64,000 nt of DNA from Bacteroides sp. Lineage in GTDB: Bacteria; Bacteroidota; Bacteroidia; Bacteroidales; Muribaculaceae. This document shows, piece by piece, positions 30,237 through 40,302 of the stretch (position 1 is its first letter; each line of letters begins with the position of its first letter). The stretch covers positions 112,862 to 176,861 of the forward strand of contig JAAVBC010000017.1 in the NCBI GenBank assembly GCA_014803765.1. Direction: 5' to 3'. The notes beneath the pieces were generated by a model. That model had not been told where the DNA came from, did not search any database, and saw only the letters and a list, made by a program, of their open reading frames with translations. A program made the position numbers and the translations under genes.

Positions 30237-31964
30237 ATGGCTAATTTTTATACAGACAATCCGGCACTGAAGGTCTATCTGAATCATCCGATGATGAAGA
30301 AGATCGTAGCTCTCAAGGAGCGCGATTTCGCAGATGCCGACAAATATGACTACGCACCCCGCAACTATGAGGATGCAATCGATAACTATGATCGTGTACT
30401 TGAAATCGTAGGTGATATCTGCGGCAACATCGTTGCAGAGAACGCTGAGGATGTAGATCACAATGGTCCGCAGGTTGTCAACAACCGCGTTGTGTATGCC
30501 GAGGGCACACAGAAGAACCTTGAAGCAACACGCAAGGCGGGTCTGATGGGTATGGCAATGCCCCGTCATCTCGGAGGCTTGAACTTCCCGATCACTCCCT
30601 ATATCATGGCAGCGGATATCGTCAGCCGTGCGGATGCAGGTTTCGAAAATCTCTGGGGTCTGCAGGACTGCGCCGAGACAATCTATGAATTTGCTGACGA
30701 GGAGCAGAAGAAGAAATATATTCCGCGTGTATGCGCAGGCGAGACAATGTCAATGGACCTCACTGAGCCTGATGCGGGTTCAGACCTTCAGAGCGTAATG
30801 CTCAAGGCTACTCAGAAAGAGGATGGCTCATGGGTATTGAACGGCGTAAAGCGCTTCATCACCAACGGCGACGCTGACATTCATCTTGTCCTCGCTCGCT
30901 CGGAAGAGGGAAGTCACGATGGTCGCGGTCTTTCAATGTTCATCTACGACAAGCGCAACGGCGGAGTAAACGTACGCCGCATCGAGAATAAGATGGGTAT
31001 CAAGGGTAGCCCGACATGTGAGCTTACTTACAAGGATGCTCCGGCAGAACTCGTCGGATCACGCCGACTCGGTCTTATCAAATATGTGATGGCGCTTATG
31101 AACGGTGCGCGTCTCGGCATCGCAGCCCAGAGCGTAGGTCTGAGCGAGATCGCATATCGCGAAGCTCTTCAATATGCAAAAGAGCGTGAGCAGTTCGGCA
31201 AAGCTATCATCAACTTCCCCGCAGTGGCAGAGATGCTTTCCATCATGAAAGCCAAACTCGACGCAAGCCGCACACTTCTTTATGCATGCGCACGCTTCGT
31301 GGATATGTATAAGATCTATGACGACATCGCTAAAGAGCGTCCTCTGACAGTGGAAGAGAAGAAAGAAGCGAAATACTACAGCAAGCTTGCTGACGCATTC
31401 ACTCCCCTTGCCAAGGGTATGACATCAGAATTCGCCAACCAGAATGCCTACGACTGCATTCAGATTCACGGCGGTTCGGGCTTCATGAAAGACTATGCGT
31501 GTGAAAGAGTCTACAGAGATGCACGCATCACAAGCATCTATGAAGGCACCACTCAGCTTCAGGTCGTAGCGGCAATCCGCCACGTCACCACCGGCACCTA
31601 TCTCAACAAGATCCGCGAGATGGAGGCAGAGCAGGTAGTGCCCGAAGATGAAGCAGTAAAGAATACGCTCGTATTCATGACTCAGCAATATGCGAACGCA
31701 GTGCAGAGCGTGCTCGGCGTGAAGGATTCCGGTTATCAGGACTTCATGGCGCGTCGCCTCGTAGAGATGGCAGGTCACATCATCATGGGTTATCTCCTTC
31801 TCGAAGACACTCAGCGTGACGAAAGCTTCCGCAAGAGCCTTCACGTATATGTCAACTACGGTCAGGCAGAAGTAGCGAAGCACGCCGACTTCATCGGCAA
31901 CTTCCGTCCGGAAGAGATCAAAGATTATCTCTACACATCGGACGAAGAGCCCAAGGCTGAGTAA
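30237..31964 (+). CDS. Acyl-CoA dehydrogenase family protein
   Basis: MSMDLTEPDAGSDLQSV, NGVKRFITNG and EREQFGKAI; in operon with etfBA; likely start 30237. Confidence 0.95.
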   Translation: MANFYTDNPALKVYLNHPMMKKIVALKERDFADADKYDYAPRNYEDAIDNYDRVLEIVGDICGNIVAENAEDVDHNGPQVVNNRVVYAEGTQKNLEATRKAGLMGMAMPRHLGGLNFPITPYIMAADIVSRADAGFENLWGLQDCAETIYEFADEEQKKKYIPRVCAGETMSMDLTEPDAGSDLQSVMLKATQKEDGSWVLNGVKRFITNGDADIHLVLARSEEGSHDGRGLSMFIYDKRNGGVNVRRIENKMGIKGSPTCELTYKDAPAELVGSRRLGLIKYVMALMNGARLGIAAQSVGLSEIAYREALQYAKEREQFGKAIINFPAVAEMLSIMKAKLDASRTLLYACARFVDMYKIYDDIAKERPLTVEEKKEAKYYSKLADAFTPLAKGMTSEFANQNAYDCIQIHGGSGFMKDYACERVYRDARITSIYEGTTQLQVVAAIRHVTTGTYLNKIREMEAEQVVPEDEAVKNTLVFMTQQYANAVQSVLGVKDSGYQDFMARRLVEMAGHIIMGYLLLEDTQRDESFRKSLHVYVNYGQAEVAKHADFIGNFRPEEIKDYLYTSDEEPKAE

Positions 31965-31996
31965 AACGACACGGAAGTATTAAATTTACAAATAGG

Positions 31997-32049
31997 ATTC
32001 ACCTCCGTTATTGCGATTTTGGGAAAAATTGCAATAACGGGGGTGGATT
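31997..32049. terminator. Large hairpin downstream of the acyl-CoA dehydrogenase gene
   Basis: CACCtCCGTTATTGC ... GCAATAACGGgGGTG. Confidence 0.6.
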
Positions 32050-32051
32050 TA

Positions 32052-32083
32052 TTTGTGAGAATCAGATTTTTTTTGTAATTTTG
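32052..32083 (+). promoter_or_regulatory. Bacteroidetes promoter for rpsF-rpsR-rplI
   Basis: TTTG - 20 bp - TAATTTTG. Confidence 0.7.
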
Positions 32084-32138
32084 TGGCGGTTTTGCAGAAG
32101 AATGTGTAAAATCGCTGAAATTTAATATATTAAACAAT

Positions 32139-32510
32139 ATGAATCGTTACGAAACCGTTTTCATTTTAACTCCCGTTTTGTCTGATGAACAGATGAAGGA
32201 AGCGGTTGGCAAATTCAAATCATTCCTCGAAGAGAATGGTGCGAAGATTGTCAATGAAGAGGAGTGGGGTCTTCGCAAGCTTGCGTATCCCATTCAGAAG
32301 AAATCTACAGGCTTCTACTGCCTGTTGGAGTTCGAGGCTGAGCCCACAATCGTTAAGAAGCTCGAGACAGCGTTCCGTCGCGACGAGCGTGTGATTCGTC
32401 ATCTGACATTCCGTCTTGACAAGTATGCAGCGGAATATGCAGAGAAGCGTCGCAATCTGAGAGCAAACAAAGCAAGTGAGAAACCCGCCGAGGCAGCAGC
32501 CGAGGCTTGA
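32139..32510 (+). CDS. rpsF: 30S ribosomal protein S6
   Basis: [18 protein letters not shown]; typical S6-S18-L9 order. Confidence 0.97.
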   Translation: MNRYETVFILTPVLSDEQMKEAVGKFKSFLEENGAKIVNEEEWGLRKLAYPIQKKSTGFYCLLEFEAEPTIVKKLETAFRRDERVIRHLTFRLDKYAAEYAEKRRNLRANKASEKPAEAAAEA

Positions 32511-32524
32511 TCAGAGAAAAAATT

Positions 32525-32791
32525 ATGGCAGCCAATAGCGAAATCCGTTATCTAACTCCGTTATCAGTAGATACAAAAAAGAAGAAATACTGCCGTTTCA
32601 AACGCAGCGGTATTAAATATATCGACTATAAGGATCCCGAGTTCCTTAAGAAATTCCTTAACGAGCAGGGCAAGATCCTTCCCCGTCGTATCACAGGCAC
32701 AAGCCTGAAGTTCCAGCGTCGTGTAGCACAGGCAGTGAAGCGTGCACGTCACCTTGCACTTCTTCCCTACGTTACAGACCTGATGAAATAA
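32525..32791 (+). CDS. rpsR: 30S ribosomal protein S18
   Basis: [51 protein letters not shown]. Confidence 0.98.
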   Translation: MAANSEIRYLTPLSVDTKKKKYCRFKRSGIKYIDYKDPEFLKKFLNEQGKILPRRITGTSLKFQRRVAQAVKRARHLALLPYVTDLMK

Positions 32792-32819
32792 TTGTTTCAC
32801 TTTCTAAATCACAATTGTA

Positions 32820-33305
32820 ATGAAAATTATCCTTAAAGAGAACATCCCCGGACTGGGTTACAAAGATGATGTAGTGGAAGTGAAGGACGGCTACGGTCGC
32901 AATTATCTCATTCCCCAGGGCAAATGCATCATCGCTTCCGAAGCGGCTCTCAAGCAGCTCAAGGAAGATCTTAAGCAGCGTGCTCACAAGATTGCCCAGG
33001 CTAAGGCTGAGGCTGAAGCAGCAGCTAAAGCTATCGAAGGCGTTAAGCTCACTATCGCAGCCAAGACAGGTGCTAACGGCACAGTTTACGGTAGCGTAGG
33101 CGCAGCTCAGATCGCTGAGGCACTCGAGAAGCTCGGTCATGCAATCGATCGCAAGATCATCAACGTAAAGCAGCCTGTGAAAGAGGTTGGCGTATACGTT
33201 GCTACAGTCAAGTTCCACAAAGAGGTTGAGACTGAAGTTGAATTCACAGTTGTAAGCGAGGACGCTCCCGCGGCTCCTGCAGCTGAGGCACCCGCCGCTG
33301 AATAA
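32820..33305 (+). CDS. rplI: 50S ribosomal protein L9
   Basis: MKIILKENIPGLGYKDDVVEVKDGYGRNYLIPQGKC. Confidence 0.98.
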   Translation: MKIILKENIPGLGYKDDVVEVKDGYGRNYLIPQGKCIIASEAALKQLKEDLKQRAHKIAQAKAEAEAAAKAIEGVKLTIAAKTGANGTVYGSVGAAQIAEALEKLGHAIDRKIINVKQPVKEVGVYVATVKFHKEVETEVEFTVVSEDAPAAPAAEAPAAE

Positions 33306-33332
33306 GCAAATATAAGGGCTTTTAAATACATA

Positions 33333-33366
33333 TTCCGTTGTCGGGCTTTTTAGCGCGGCAACGGAA
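33333..33366 (+). terminator. Terminator candidate after rplI
   Basis: TTCCGTTG..CG ... CG.CAACGGAA hairpin. Confidence 0.5.
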
Positions 33367-33385
33367 TTTATTTTGTGCGAAAAAG

Positions 33386-33416
33386 TTTGAACTTGCAGGA
33401 TATTTTTGTAAATTTG
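33386..33416 (+). promoter_or_regulatory. Bacteroidetes promoter for dnaN
   Basis: TTTG - 19 bp - TAAATTTG. Confidence 0.65.
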
Positions 33417-33531
33417 TAGATGGTGAAGAATGTAGGTATATAGTTGCCGATTTGTTTCATTCATAAAATAATCGGGAAGATGCCATAAATAATACGTCGC
33501 CGCAAAAATCGAAAATTAAACACCAGTATAT

Positions 33532-34656
33532 ATGAGATTTAACGTTTCAGGCAAAGCGCTGCAAACTCAATTGCAGGCAGTCAGCAAAGTAATCAGCTCG
33601 AAGAATGCCATGTCCATTCTCGACAATTTCCTTTTCCGCATAGAAGGGGAAACACTTCATATCATCGGTAGCGATCAGGAGAATGTGATGGAAGCTACTG
33701 TGGAAATCATGGATGTCGAAGGAGAAGGGGAGATCGCAGTGCTTGCCAAGCGACTTCTCGAAATTGTGAAGGAAATCAGCAATCAGCCCCTCAAATTCTA
33801 CATCAACGAAACAACGAAGGAGATTGACATTACGTTCCAGAATGGTCATTTCAACTTCACCGGTATTGATGCAGCCGAGTATCCGCGTCGCAAGCCTCAG
33901 GAGGAGGATCAGGTGACTATGCGACTGCCGGGCAGCATCGTTGTCGACGGCATAGAGGGCACGCTTTTTGCGGCGAGCACGGATATGATTCGTCCGATAA
34001 TGACCGGTATATACTGGGATATCGAACCGGCAAAAATCACGTTTGTAAGTTCCGATACGCATAAGCTCGTAAGATACGAGATCAACAGTGTCGCTCCCGG
34101 ACTCACCGACAATTTCATCCTTCCGGCAAAACCTGCGGGGATTCTCAAGAATCTCATCAACAAAGAAGAGGGAGAGGTGGAAATTATCAAGGATGACAAA
34201 TCCGCCACATTCAACTTCGGCACATATTCACTCTCCACACGCCTTATCAAGGGTAAATATCCCGATTATAAAAGAGTATTGCCCCAAGGGAGTCCTTTCC
34301 AGCTGGTAGTGAATCGGGAATCGCTGCTGAACGCAGTGAGACGCGTAGCGCTATTCGCAAGCAAGGCATCTCAGCTCGTAAAGTTCAATATATCCATGAC
34401 TCAGATACTTATGGGTGCTCAGGATTTGGACTACGCTACATCGGCAGAGGAACGCGTGGAATGCGACTACAAGGGGAATGATATGACAATCGGTTTTAAT
34501 TCCGAATATATGCTTGAAGTCCTTGCTAATATCAAGGGGGATGACGTGAAAATCGAATTGTCGGATCCTGCCCGTCCCGGATTGTTCAGTCCGCTTGAGC
34601 AGCAAGAGGGAGAAGATGTGGTGATGCTTCAGATGCCCATGCAGGTAATAGAATAA
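33532..34656 (+). CDS. dnaN: DNA polymerase III beta subunit (sliding clamp)
   Basis: MRFNVSGKALQTQLQAVSKVISSKN... C-terminal VVMLQMPMQV. Confidence 0.97.
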   Translation: MRFNVSGKALQTQLQAVSKVISSKNAMSILDNFLFRIEGETLHIIGSDQENVMEATVEIMDVEGEGEIAVLAKRLLEIVKEISNQPLKFYINETTKEIDITFQNGHFNFTGIDAAEYPRRKPQEEDQVTMRLPGSIVVDGIEGTLFAASTDMIRPIMTGIYWDIEPAKITFVSSDTHKLVRYEINSVAPGLTDNFILPAKPAGILKNLINKEEGEVEIIKDDKSATFNFGTYSLSTRLIKGKYPDYKRVLPQGSPFQLVVNRESLLNAVRRVALFASKASQLVKFNISMTQILMGAQDLDYATSAEERVECDYKGNDMTIGFNSEYMLEVLANIKGDDVKIELSDPARPGLFSPLEQQEGEDVVMLQMPMQVIE

Positions 34657-34673
34657 ACCGTAACGGAGAAGAG

Positions 34674-35441
34674 ATGAAACTCGTATTGGAACGTCCTCTG
34701 ATATTTTTCGATCTTGAGACAACCGGCACAAATATTATCAGGGACAGAATCGTAGAGATAAGTATAGTAAAACTCTTTCCCGATGGGCATTATGAGGAAA
34801 AGACACGCCGGCTGAATCCGGAGATGCCGATTCCTGCAGCTGCTACGGCAGTGCATCACATCACAAATGAGGATGTGGCAGCCGAGCCGACATTCCGTCA
34901 AGTGGCGAAATCGATGCTGGAGTTTTTCGGAGATTGCGATATCGCCGGATATAACAGCAATAAGTTTGATGTGCCTCTCCTTATCGAGGAATTTGCAAGA
35001 GCCGGATTGAATTTCGATGTCAATGGGAGAAAATTCATTGATGTTCAGAATATCTTTCACAAGATGGAGCAGCGTACGCTCATTGCCGCCTACAAATTCT
35101 ATTGCGGGAAAGATCTGACACAAGCTCATTCAGCCAATGCCGACACTCTGGCTACGATGGAGGTGCTGATGGGTCAGCTTGAGCGATATCCCGAACTGAA
35201 AAATGATGTCGCTTCACTCAGTGAGTTCTCTTCCGGTGGTAAGAATCTTGACCTTGCTGCCAGGATAATACTTAACGATGATGACGTGCCTGTCTTCAAT
35301 TTCGGTAAGCATAAGGGGCATCCGGTAGAGGAGGTGTTAAGAAAAGAACCCTCGTTCTACAGCTGGGTAATGCAAGGAGAATTCCCGAAGAATACGAAAG
35401 ATGTTCTCACGCAGCTTAAACTCAAATATTCAAAGAAATAA
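34674..35441 (+). CDS. 3'-5' exonuclease (DnaQ/epsilon-like)
   Basis: FFDLETTGTNIIRDRIVEIS DEDD motif; AHSANADTLATMEV. Confidence 0.93.
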   Translation: MKLVLERPLIFFDLETTGTNIIRDRIVEISIVKLFPDGHYEEKTRRLNPEMPIPAAATAVHHITNEDVAAEPTFRQVAKSMLEFFGDCDIAGYNSNKFDVPLLIEEFARAGLNFDVNGRKFIDVQNIFHKMEQRTLIAAYKFYCGKDLTQAHSANADTLATMEVLMGQLERYPELKNDVASLSEFSSGGKNLDLAARIILNDDDVPVFNFGKHKGHPVEEVLRKEPSFYSWVMQGEFPKNTKDVLTQLKLKYSKK

Positions 35442-35468
35442 AGAGACTTTCAGAGTAACTGAGCAAAT

Positions 35469-36698
35469 ATGTCATCATTGCAGGGAAAACATATAGTTTT
35501 GGGTATTTCAGGTGGGATTGCCGCCTATAAATCCGCCTATCTGTTGCGTCTGTTGATTAAGAAAGGAGCAGAGGTGCAGGTTGTCATTACCCCCAACGGC
35601 AAAGAGTTCATTACGCCTGCCACATTGGCTGCGCTGAGTGGCAAACCTGTGGTAAGCGAGTTTTTCGCTGCCAACACCGGCGAATGGCACTCACACGTAG
35701 ATCTCGGTCTGTGGGCAGACCTCATGATAATCGCACCCGCTACAGCCTCCACTATAGGCAAAATGGCAAACGGCATCGCGGATAATATGCTTATCACTAC
35801 CTATCTTTCAGCAAAAGAACAGGTAATGGTGGCTCCTGCGATGGATCTTGATATGTGGGCACATCCTTCGACCCAAAGAAATGTAGAGACTCTAAAAACG
35901 GATGGAGTCCTGATTGTCGAACCACAAACCGGATTTTTGGCGTCCGGACTGACAGGCAAAGGGCGTATGGCAGAACCGGAGACTATAGCCGAAGCTGCGG
36001 AAGCCTATTTTTCCGACAAAGAAAGAAGTGAGGAAAAGGGAAAGGACCTGACAGGTAAAAGAGTAGTTATCAGTGCGGGTCCGACCTATGAGAATATTGA
36101 TCCGGTCCGGTTCATCGGTAACTATTCCTCCGGCAAAATGGGTTTTGCGATAGCTAATGAGTGTGCGGAGAGAGGAGCGGAAGTTACGATAGTAGCAGGA
36201 CCCGTTGATCCGCGACTTACTCTTAACCCCGGAGTTAGAAGAATTAACGTGCGTTCGGCAAAAGAGATGCTGGCAAGCATGCAGGGGGCATTTGCGGATT
36301 GCGATATCTCTATATTGGCGGCAGCCGTTGCCGATTACACTCCCGAATTCCCTTCCGAAAAAAAGATGAAGCGGGAAGAATTGGGGGATCTGACCTTGCG
36401 ACTCGTGAAGAATCCCGATATTGCAGCTATCTTAGGTGGAGAAAAAGGGGGAAGATACTTAGTCGGTTTTGCGCTCGAGACCGACAATGAACGCTCCAAT
36501 GCGCTTTCAAAAATGGCGCGTAAGAATCTCGATATGATAGTTCTCAACTCATTGAGAGAAAAGGGAGCGGGGATGATGACCGACACGAATAAAGTGACGA
36601 TTCTAAAAGCAAACGGCGAAGAGAATTGTTATTCTTTAAAGAGCAAGACGGAAGTAGCAGCGGATATAGTCGATGCTATTGTCGCTTCCGTCAGATAA
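35469..36698 (+). CDS. coaBC: Bifunctional phosphopantothenoylcysteine decarboxylase/phosphopantothenate-cysteine ligase
   Basis: GISGGIAAYKSAYLLR; ISAGPTYENIDPVRFIGNYSSGKMG. Confidence 0.97.
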   Translation: MSSLQGKHIVLGISGGIAAYKSAYLLRLLIKKGAEVQVVITPNGKEFITPATLAALSGKPVVSEFFAANTGEWHSHVDLGLWADLMIIAPATASTIGKMANGIADNMLITTYLSAKEQVMVAPAMDLDMWAHPSTQRNVETLKTDGVLIVEPQTGFLASGLTGKGRMAEPETIAEAAEAYFSDKERSEEKGKDLTGKRVVISAGPTYENIDPVRFIGNYSSGKMGFAIANECAERGAEVTIVAGPVDPRLTLNPGVRRINVRSAKEMLASMQGAFADCDISILAAAVADYTPEFPSEKKMKREELGDLTLRLVKNPDIAAILGGEKGGRYLVGFALETDNERSNALSKMARKNLDMIVLNSLREKGAGMMTDTNKVTILKANGEENCYSLKSKTEVAADIVDAIVASVR

Positions 36699-36729
36699 GT
36701 TGACTTTCAAGAAGAGAAAGGAGAATAAA

Positions 36730-37680
36730 ATGATTCAGAAATCAGAAATTCGCGACGGCATAAAAAGCCGAATGCTGAGGAGAGGAGTGTTTGCGGGCAT
36801 TGCGCTATGCAGTGTCTCATTCGCGTCTGCTCAGGAACTGCGATGCACAGTGGAAGTTAATTCCCAGAAGATAGAAGGGACAAACAAAAGTGTATTTGAG
36901 TCCCTGCAGAGCAGTATTGCCGATTATCTGAATGAAAACAGATTCTCCAATGCTACTTTCTCACCCAATGAAAAACTGGAATGTCGATTCTTTCTCACGG
37001 TTGGTGAATATGACAACGACAGGATTAAAGGGGATATTCAGGTTCAGCTTTCACGCCCTGTCTATAACTCATCCTATACGACCACTCTTCTTAATTTCAA
37101 AGATACACGCGTAGAGTTCGATTATAAAGATGGCGATCCGCTCGTCTTCAATGAGACATCGCAACAGAACAATCTTACGGCGATTCTGGACTTCTACGCA
37201 TATCTGATGCTCGGGATAGACTTCGACAGTTTTTCACCTGAGGGGGGACAGCAGTTTTTTGACAAGGCACAAAGTGTTGTTCAGGCAGCTCAATCCACCG
37301 GCGAAATCGGATGGAAGGCATTTGAGGATACAAAGAACCGGTCGGCAGTGATTTCAGTCTATACTGATGCCAACACCGCTCCGATTCGCAAAATGCTTTA
37401 CGACTATCACCGGAAGGGATTGGACGAGATGGTGACGAGTCCGGATAAAGGACGGGCAACCATTACTGAGAGTCTGAAGGATCTGCAGAAGGTCTATAAA
37501 AACGCCCCGATGTCGGTCGCACTCTCCATGTTCAGAGACGCGAAGCTCGATGAGCTCGTGAACATATATTCCAAAGCTCCGGCGACGGAACGCGAGGCTG
37601 CCTACGAAATTCTGCAGCCGATTTATCCGACGGATGTAGAGCGACTTGAGAAGATAAAGAAAGGGGATGAAGAGAACTAA
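36730..37680 (+). CDS. DUF4835 family protein
   Basis: QELRCTVEVNSQKIEGTNKSVFESLQ; Bacteroidetes family between coaBC and recN. Confidence 0.85.
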   Translation: MIQKSEIRDGIKSRMLRRGVFAGIALCSVSFASAQELRCTVEVNSQKIEGTNKSVFESLQSSIADYLNENRFSNATFSPNEKLECRFFLTVGEYDNDRIKGDIQVQLSRPVYNSSYTTTLLNFKDTRVEFDYKDGDPLVFNETSQQNNLTAILDFYAYLMLGIDFDSFSPEGGQQFFDKAQSVVQAAQSTGEIGWKAFEDTKNRSAVISVYTDANTAPIRKMLYDYHRKGLDEMVTSPDKGRATITESLKDLQKVYKNAPMSVALSMFRDAKLDELVNIYSKAPATEREAAYEILQPIYPTDVERLEKIKKGDEEN

Positions 37681-37731
37681 AATAAACGGGAAATTATTAA
37701 AATATAACTCAGCAAGAGAGATTGCAAGAAA

Positions 37732-39396
37732 ATGCTTCAGAAGCTACTTATAAAGAATTACGCCCTGATCGAGGAGATCGAAATAGATTTCTCTCCGGGA
37801 TTCAGTATCATTACGGGTGAGACAGGCGCCGGCAAATCCATAATGCTCGGGGCGCTGGGTCTTCTTTTAGGAGCAAGAAGCGATTCAAAAGCTATTGCAG
37901 ACAAGAGCAAGAAGACAGTGATTGAGGCTACATTCGTCAATGTCGGAGAGCTTCCCGCCCCCTTCGAAGAGGGGGAACGCACGGAAGTGATTGTCCGCAG
38001 AGAGATAACCGGGGGCGGTCGGTCAAGAGCATTTGTCGATGATTCCCCTGTCAGCCTTCAACAACTCTCTGCTCTGACCTCCCGATTACTCGATATTCAC
38101 TCCCAGCATGCCAACTTGAGTCTTACCTCAAAGTCCGGACAGCTTGATATCCTAGATGCCATGTCGGACACTCATTCCTTATTAGGAGCCTACCGGACGC
38201 TATTCAAGGAATATGTCGGTGTGCGCGCCGAACTCCGCCGCATCAAAGAGATGAATGAGAAGAATAAGGAAAGGAGGAGTGTCATTGAATTTCAGCTCGG
38301 GGAATTGAAAAAGCTAAATCCGAAGAAAGGGGAGCTGGAAGAAGTGGAGCGTCGGTTTGAACTTCTGAGCGATGCCGATGAAATCCGGGCACACCTTTCA
38401 GAAGCCTACTCCCATTTAGATGGGCATGAAATGTCGGCGCTAAGTCTCGTGAAGTCCGCTTCTGAAGAACTGTCGATGATCGATCCGCGTAATCTTGACG
38501 AAGACCTTGACGAAGAGGAGCGGCTGCTGACGCGCCTCCACAACGTATATGTAGAGCTTAAAGATATAGCAGAGACTATAGAGAGCTATGCGGAGACGAT
38601 AGAATCGAGTCCGGCTCTTCTGGCTTCCACCGGGGCGAGAATGCGTCAGCTGCTGGATGCCGTCAAGACATTTCATACCGGGGATGGCGACGGACTTGTA
38701 GAACTCAAGGATAAGCTTACTCAGCAACTGAGTAGGCTTGACGGCGGGGATGAAGAGACCAAAGAACTCGAAATTCGCGGACGCAGACTCGCAAAAGAAC
38801 TTAAGCAAAAGGCGGAGGAACTGACTGCCATGAGAAAGGCGGGCAGCGAACGATTTGCTGAAAGACTCACGGAGATAACGCGCCCGTTGGGATTGCCGAA
38901 TCTTCGGTTTGAGGTTGGAATCTCAAGCGGAAAACTAACCTCGGATGGTCAGGACACAGTAGAATTTCTCTGTAGTTTCAACAAGAACGGAGAGATGCTC
39001 CCGATGGCATCTACGGCTTCCGGCGGTGAGCTTTCACGCCTGACATTGGGAATAAAATCCCTTATGGCATCCAAAATGCAGATGCCGACTATTATCTTTG
39101 ATGAGATCGACACCGGCGTAAGCGGGGAGATAGCTGACAAGATGGGAAAGATGATGGAAGAAATGGCAGAGAATATGCAGGTGATAACGATCACTCATCT
39201 CCCACAGGTAGCGGCACGCGGCTCAAGCCATTTCAAGGTATATAAACGCGACACACAAGAACGCACTGTCAGCGACATCAAGAAACTTGACCGAGAAGAG
39301 AGAATCAGGGAAGTTGCCGGAATGTTGAGTGGTGAGCACCTGACAGAATCTGCCAAAAAAGCGGCAGAAGAACTACTTGATAATAAGAAAAGATGA
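37732..39396 (+). CDS. recN: DNA repair protein RecN
   Basis: MLQKLLIKNYALIEEIEIDFSPGFSIITGETGAGKSIML; IIFDEIDTGVSGEIADKMG. Confidence 0.97.
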   Translation: MLQKLLIKNYALIEEIEIDFSPGFSIITGETGAGKSIMLGALGLLLGARSDSKAIADKSKKTVIEATFVNVGELPAPFEEGERTEVIVRREITGGGRSRAFVDDSPVSLQQLSALTSRLLDIHSQHANLSLTSKSGQLDILDAMSDTHSLLGAYRTLFKEYVGVRAELRRIKEMNEKNKERRSVIEFQLGELKKLNPKKGELEEVERRFELLSDADEIRAHLSEAYSHLDGHEMSALSLVKSASEELSMIDPRNLDEDLDEEERLLTRLHNVYVELKDIAETIESYAETIESSPALLASTGARMRQLLDAVKTFHTGDGDGLVELKDKLTQQLSRLDGGDEETKELEIRGRRLAKELKQKAEELTAMRKAGSERFAERLTEITRPLGLPNLRFEVGISSGKLTSDGQDTVEFLCSFNKNGEMLPMASTASGGELSRLTLGIKSLMASKMQMPTIIFDEIDTGVSGEIADKMGKMMEEMAENMQVITITHLPQVAARGSSHFKVYKRDTQERTVSDIKKLDREERIREVAGMLSGEHLTESAKKAAEELLDNKKR

Positions 39397-40151
39397 ATAA
39401 AAGTGACTATATATTCGGCATACGTGCCGTAATAGAAGCTATCGAGGCAGGAAAGCAGATCGATAAGGTGATGATAAAAAAAGATCTCTCCGGGGATCTT
39501 GTCAGAGAACTCTTTGCCAAGATAAAGGAATACGGAATATTAACCCAGAGAGTCCCGGCTGAGAAACTTAATCGCATAACGATGAAGAATCATCAGGGAG
39601 TCATTGCGATGCTCTCACCGATTGAATATGCCAAACTTGAGAATCTCGTGCCGCTTTTTTACGAAGAGGGGAGAGTTCCCTTTGTCATACTCCTCGACGG
39701 GCTTACCGATACACGCAACTTCGGCGCTATCGCACGTACGGCTGAATGTGTGGGAGCGGATGCAATAGTGATACCCTCCAAGGGGAGTGTCAGTGTGACT
39801 CCGGATGCTGTAAAGACCTCTGCGGGCGCATTGCTACATATTCCGGTATGTCGGGAAAACAGTATCCTTGAGGCAGTCAGAATGCTTAAAGACAACGGCT
39901 ATAAGATAGTCGGAGCCTCCGAGAAGGCTGCTGAAAATTACACTGAAATAGACTATAGCGTGCCTGTCGGAATAGTGATGGGGGCGGAGGATACAGGAAT
40001 CAGTGATCCGGTGCTCAAAGCATGCGATGCACTGGGAGCTATCCCCATTCTCGGCAATATCGGTTCGCTCAATGTCTCAGTGGCTGCCGGCGTGATGATG
40101 TATGAAGTGGTCAGACAGCGACTCGCTACTCTTTCATTGGAAGAGATATAA
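39393..40151 (+). CDS. rlmB: 23S rRNA (guanosine-2'-O-)-methyltransferase RlmB / SpoU family
   Basis: LDGLTDTRNFGAIARTAECVGADAIVIP; GSLNVSVAAGVMMYE. Confidence 0.94.
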   Translation: MNKSDYIFGIRAVIEAIEAGKQIDKVMIKKDLSGDLVRELFAKIKEYGILTQRVPAEKLNRITMKNHQGVIAMLSPIEYAKLENLVPLFYEEGRVPFVILLDGLTDTRNFGAIARTAECVGADAIVIPSKGSVSVTPDAVKTSAGALLHIPVCRENSILEAVRMLKDNGYKIVGASEKAAENYTEIDYSVPVGIVMGAEDTGISDPVLKACDALGAIPILGNIGSLNVSVAAGVMMYEVVRQRLATLSLEEI

Positions 40152-40183
40152 TCCGCTTCAAGCCCGATTCAAATAAGGGATGA

Positions 40184-40215
40184 TTTGAAAAAATCAGCTG
40201 AAAATAGTAAATTTG
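40184..40215 (+). promoter_or_regulatory. Bacteroidetes promoter for nusB-yajC
   Basis: TTTG - 20 bp - TAAATTTG. Confidence 0.65.
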
Positions 40216-40302
40216 CATAATGAAATCCATTTCTTCGCAGAAAAGAGGAGAGAAACTCAAAGCGGAGGATATGACAATTCATAGAAAAGAATAGGAAAAG
40301 AT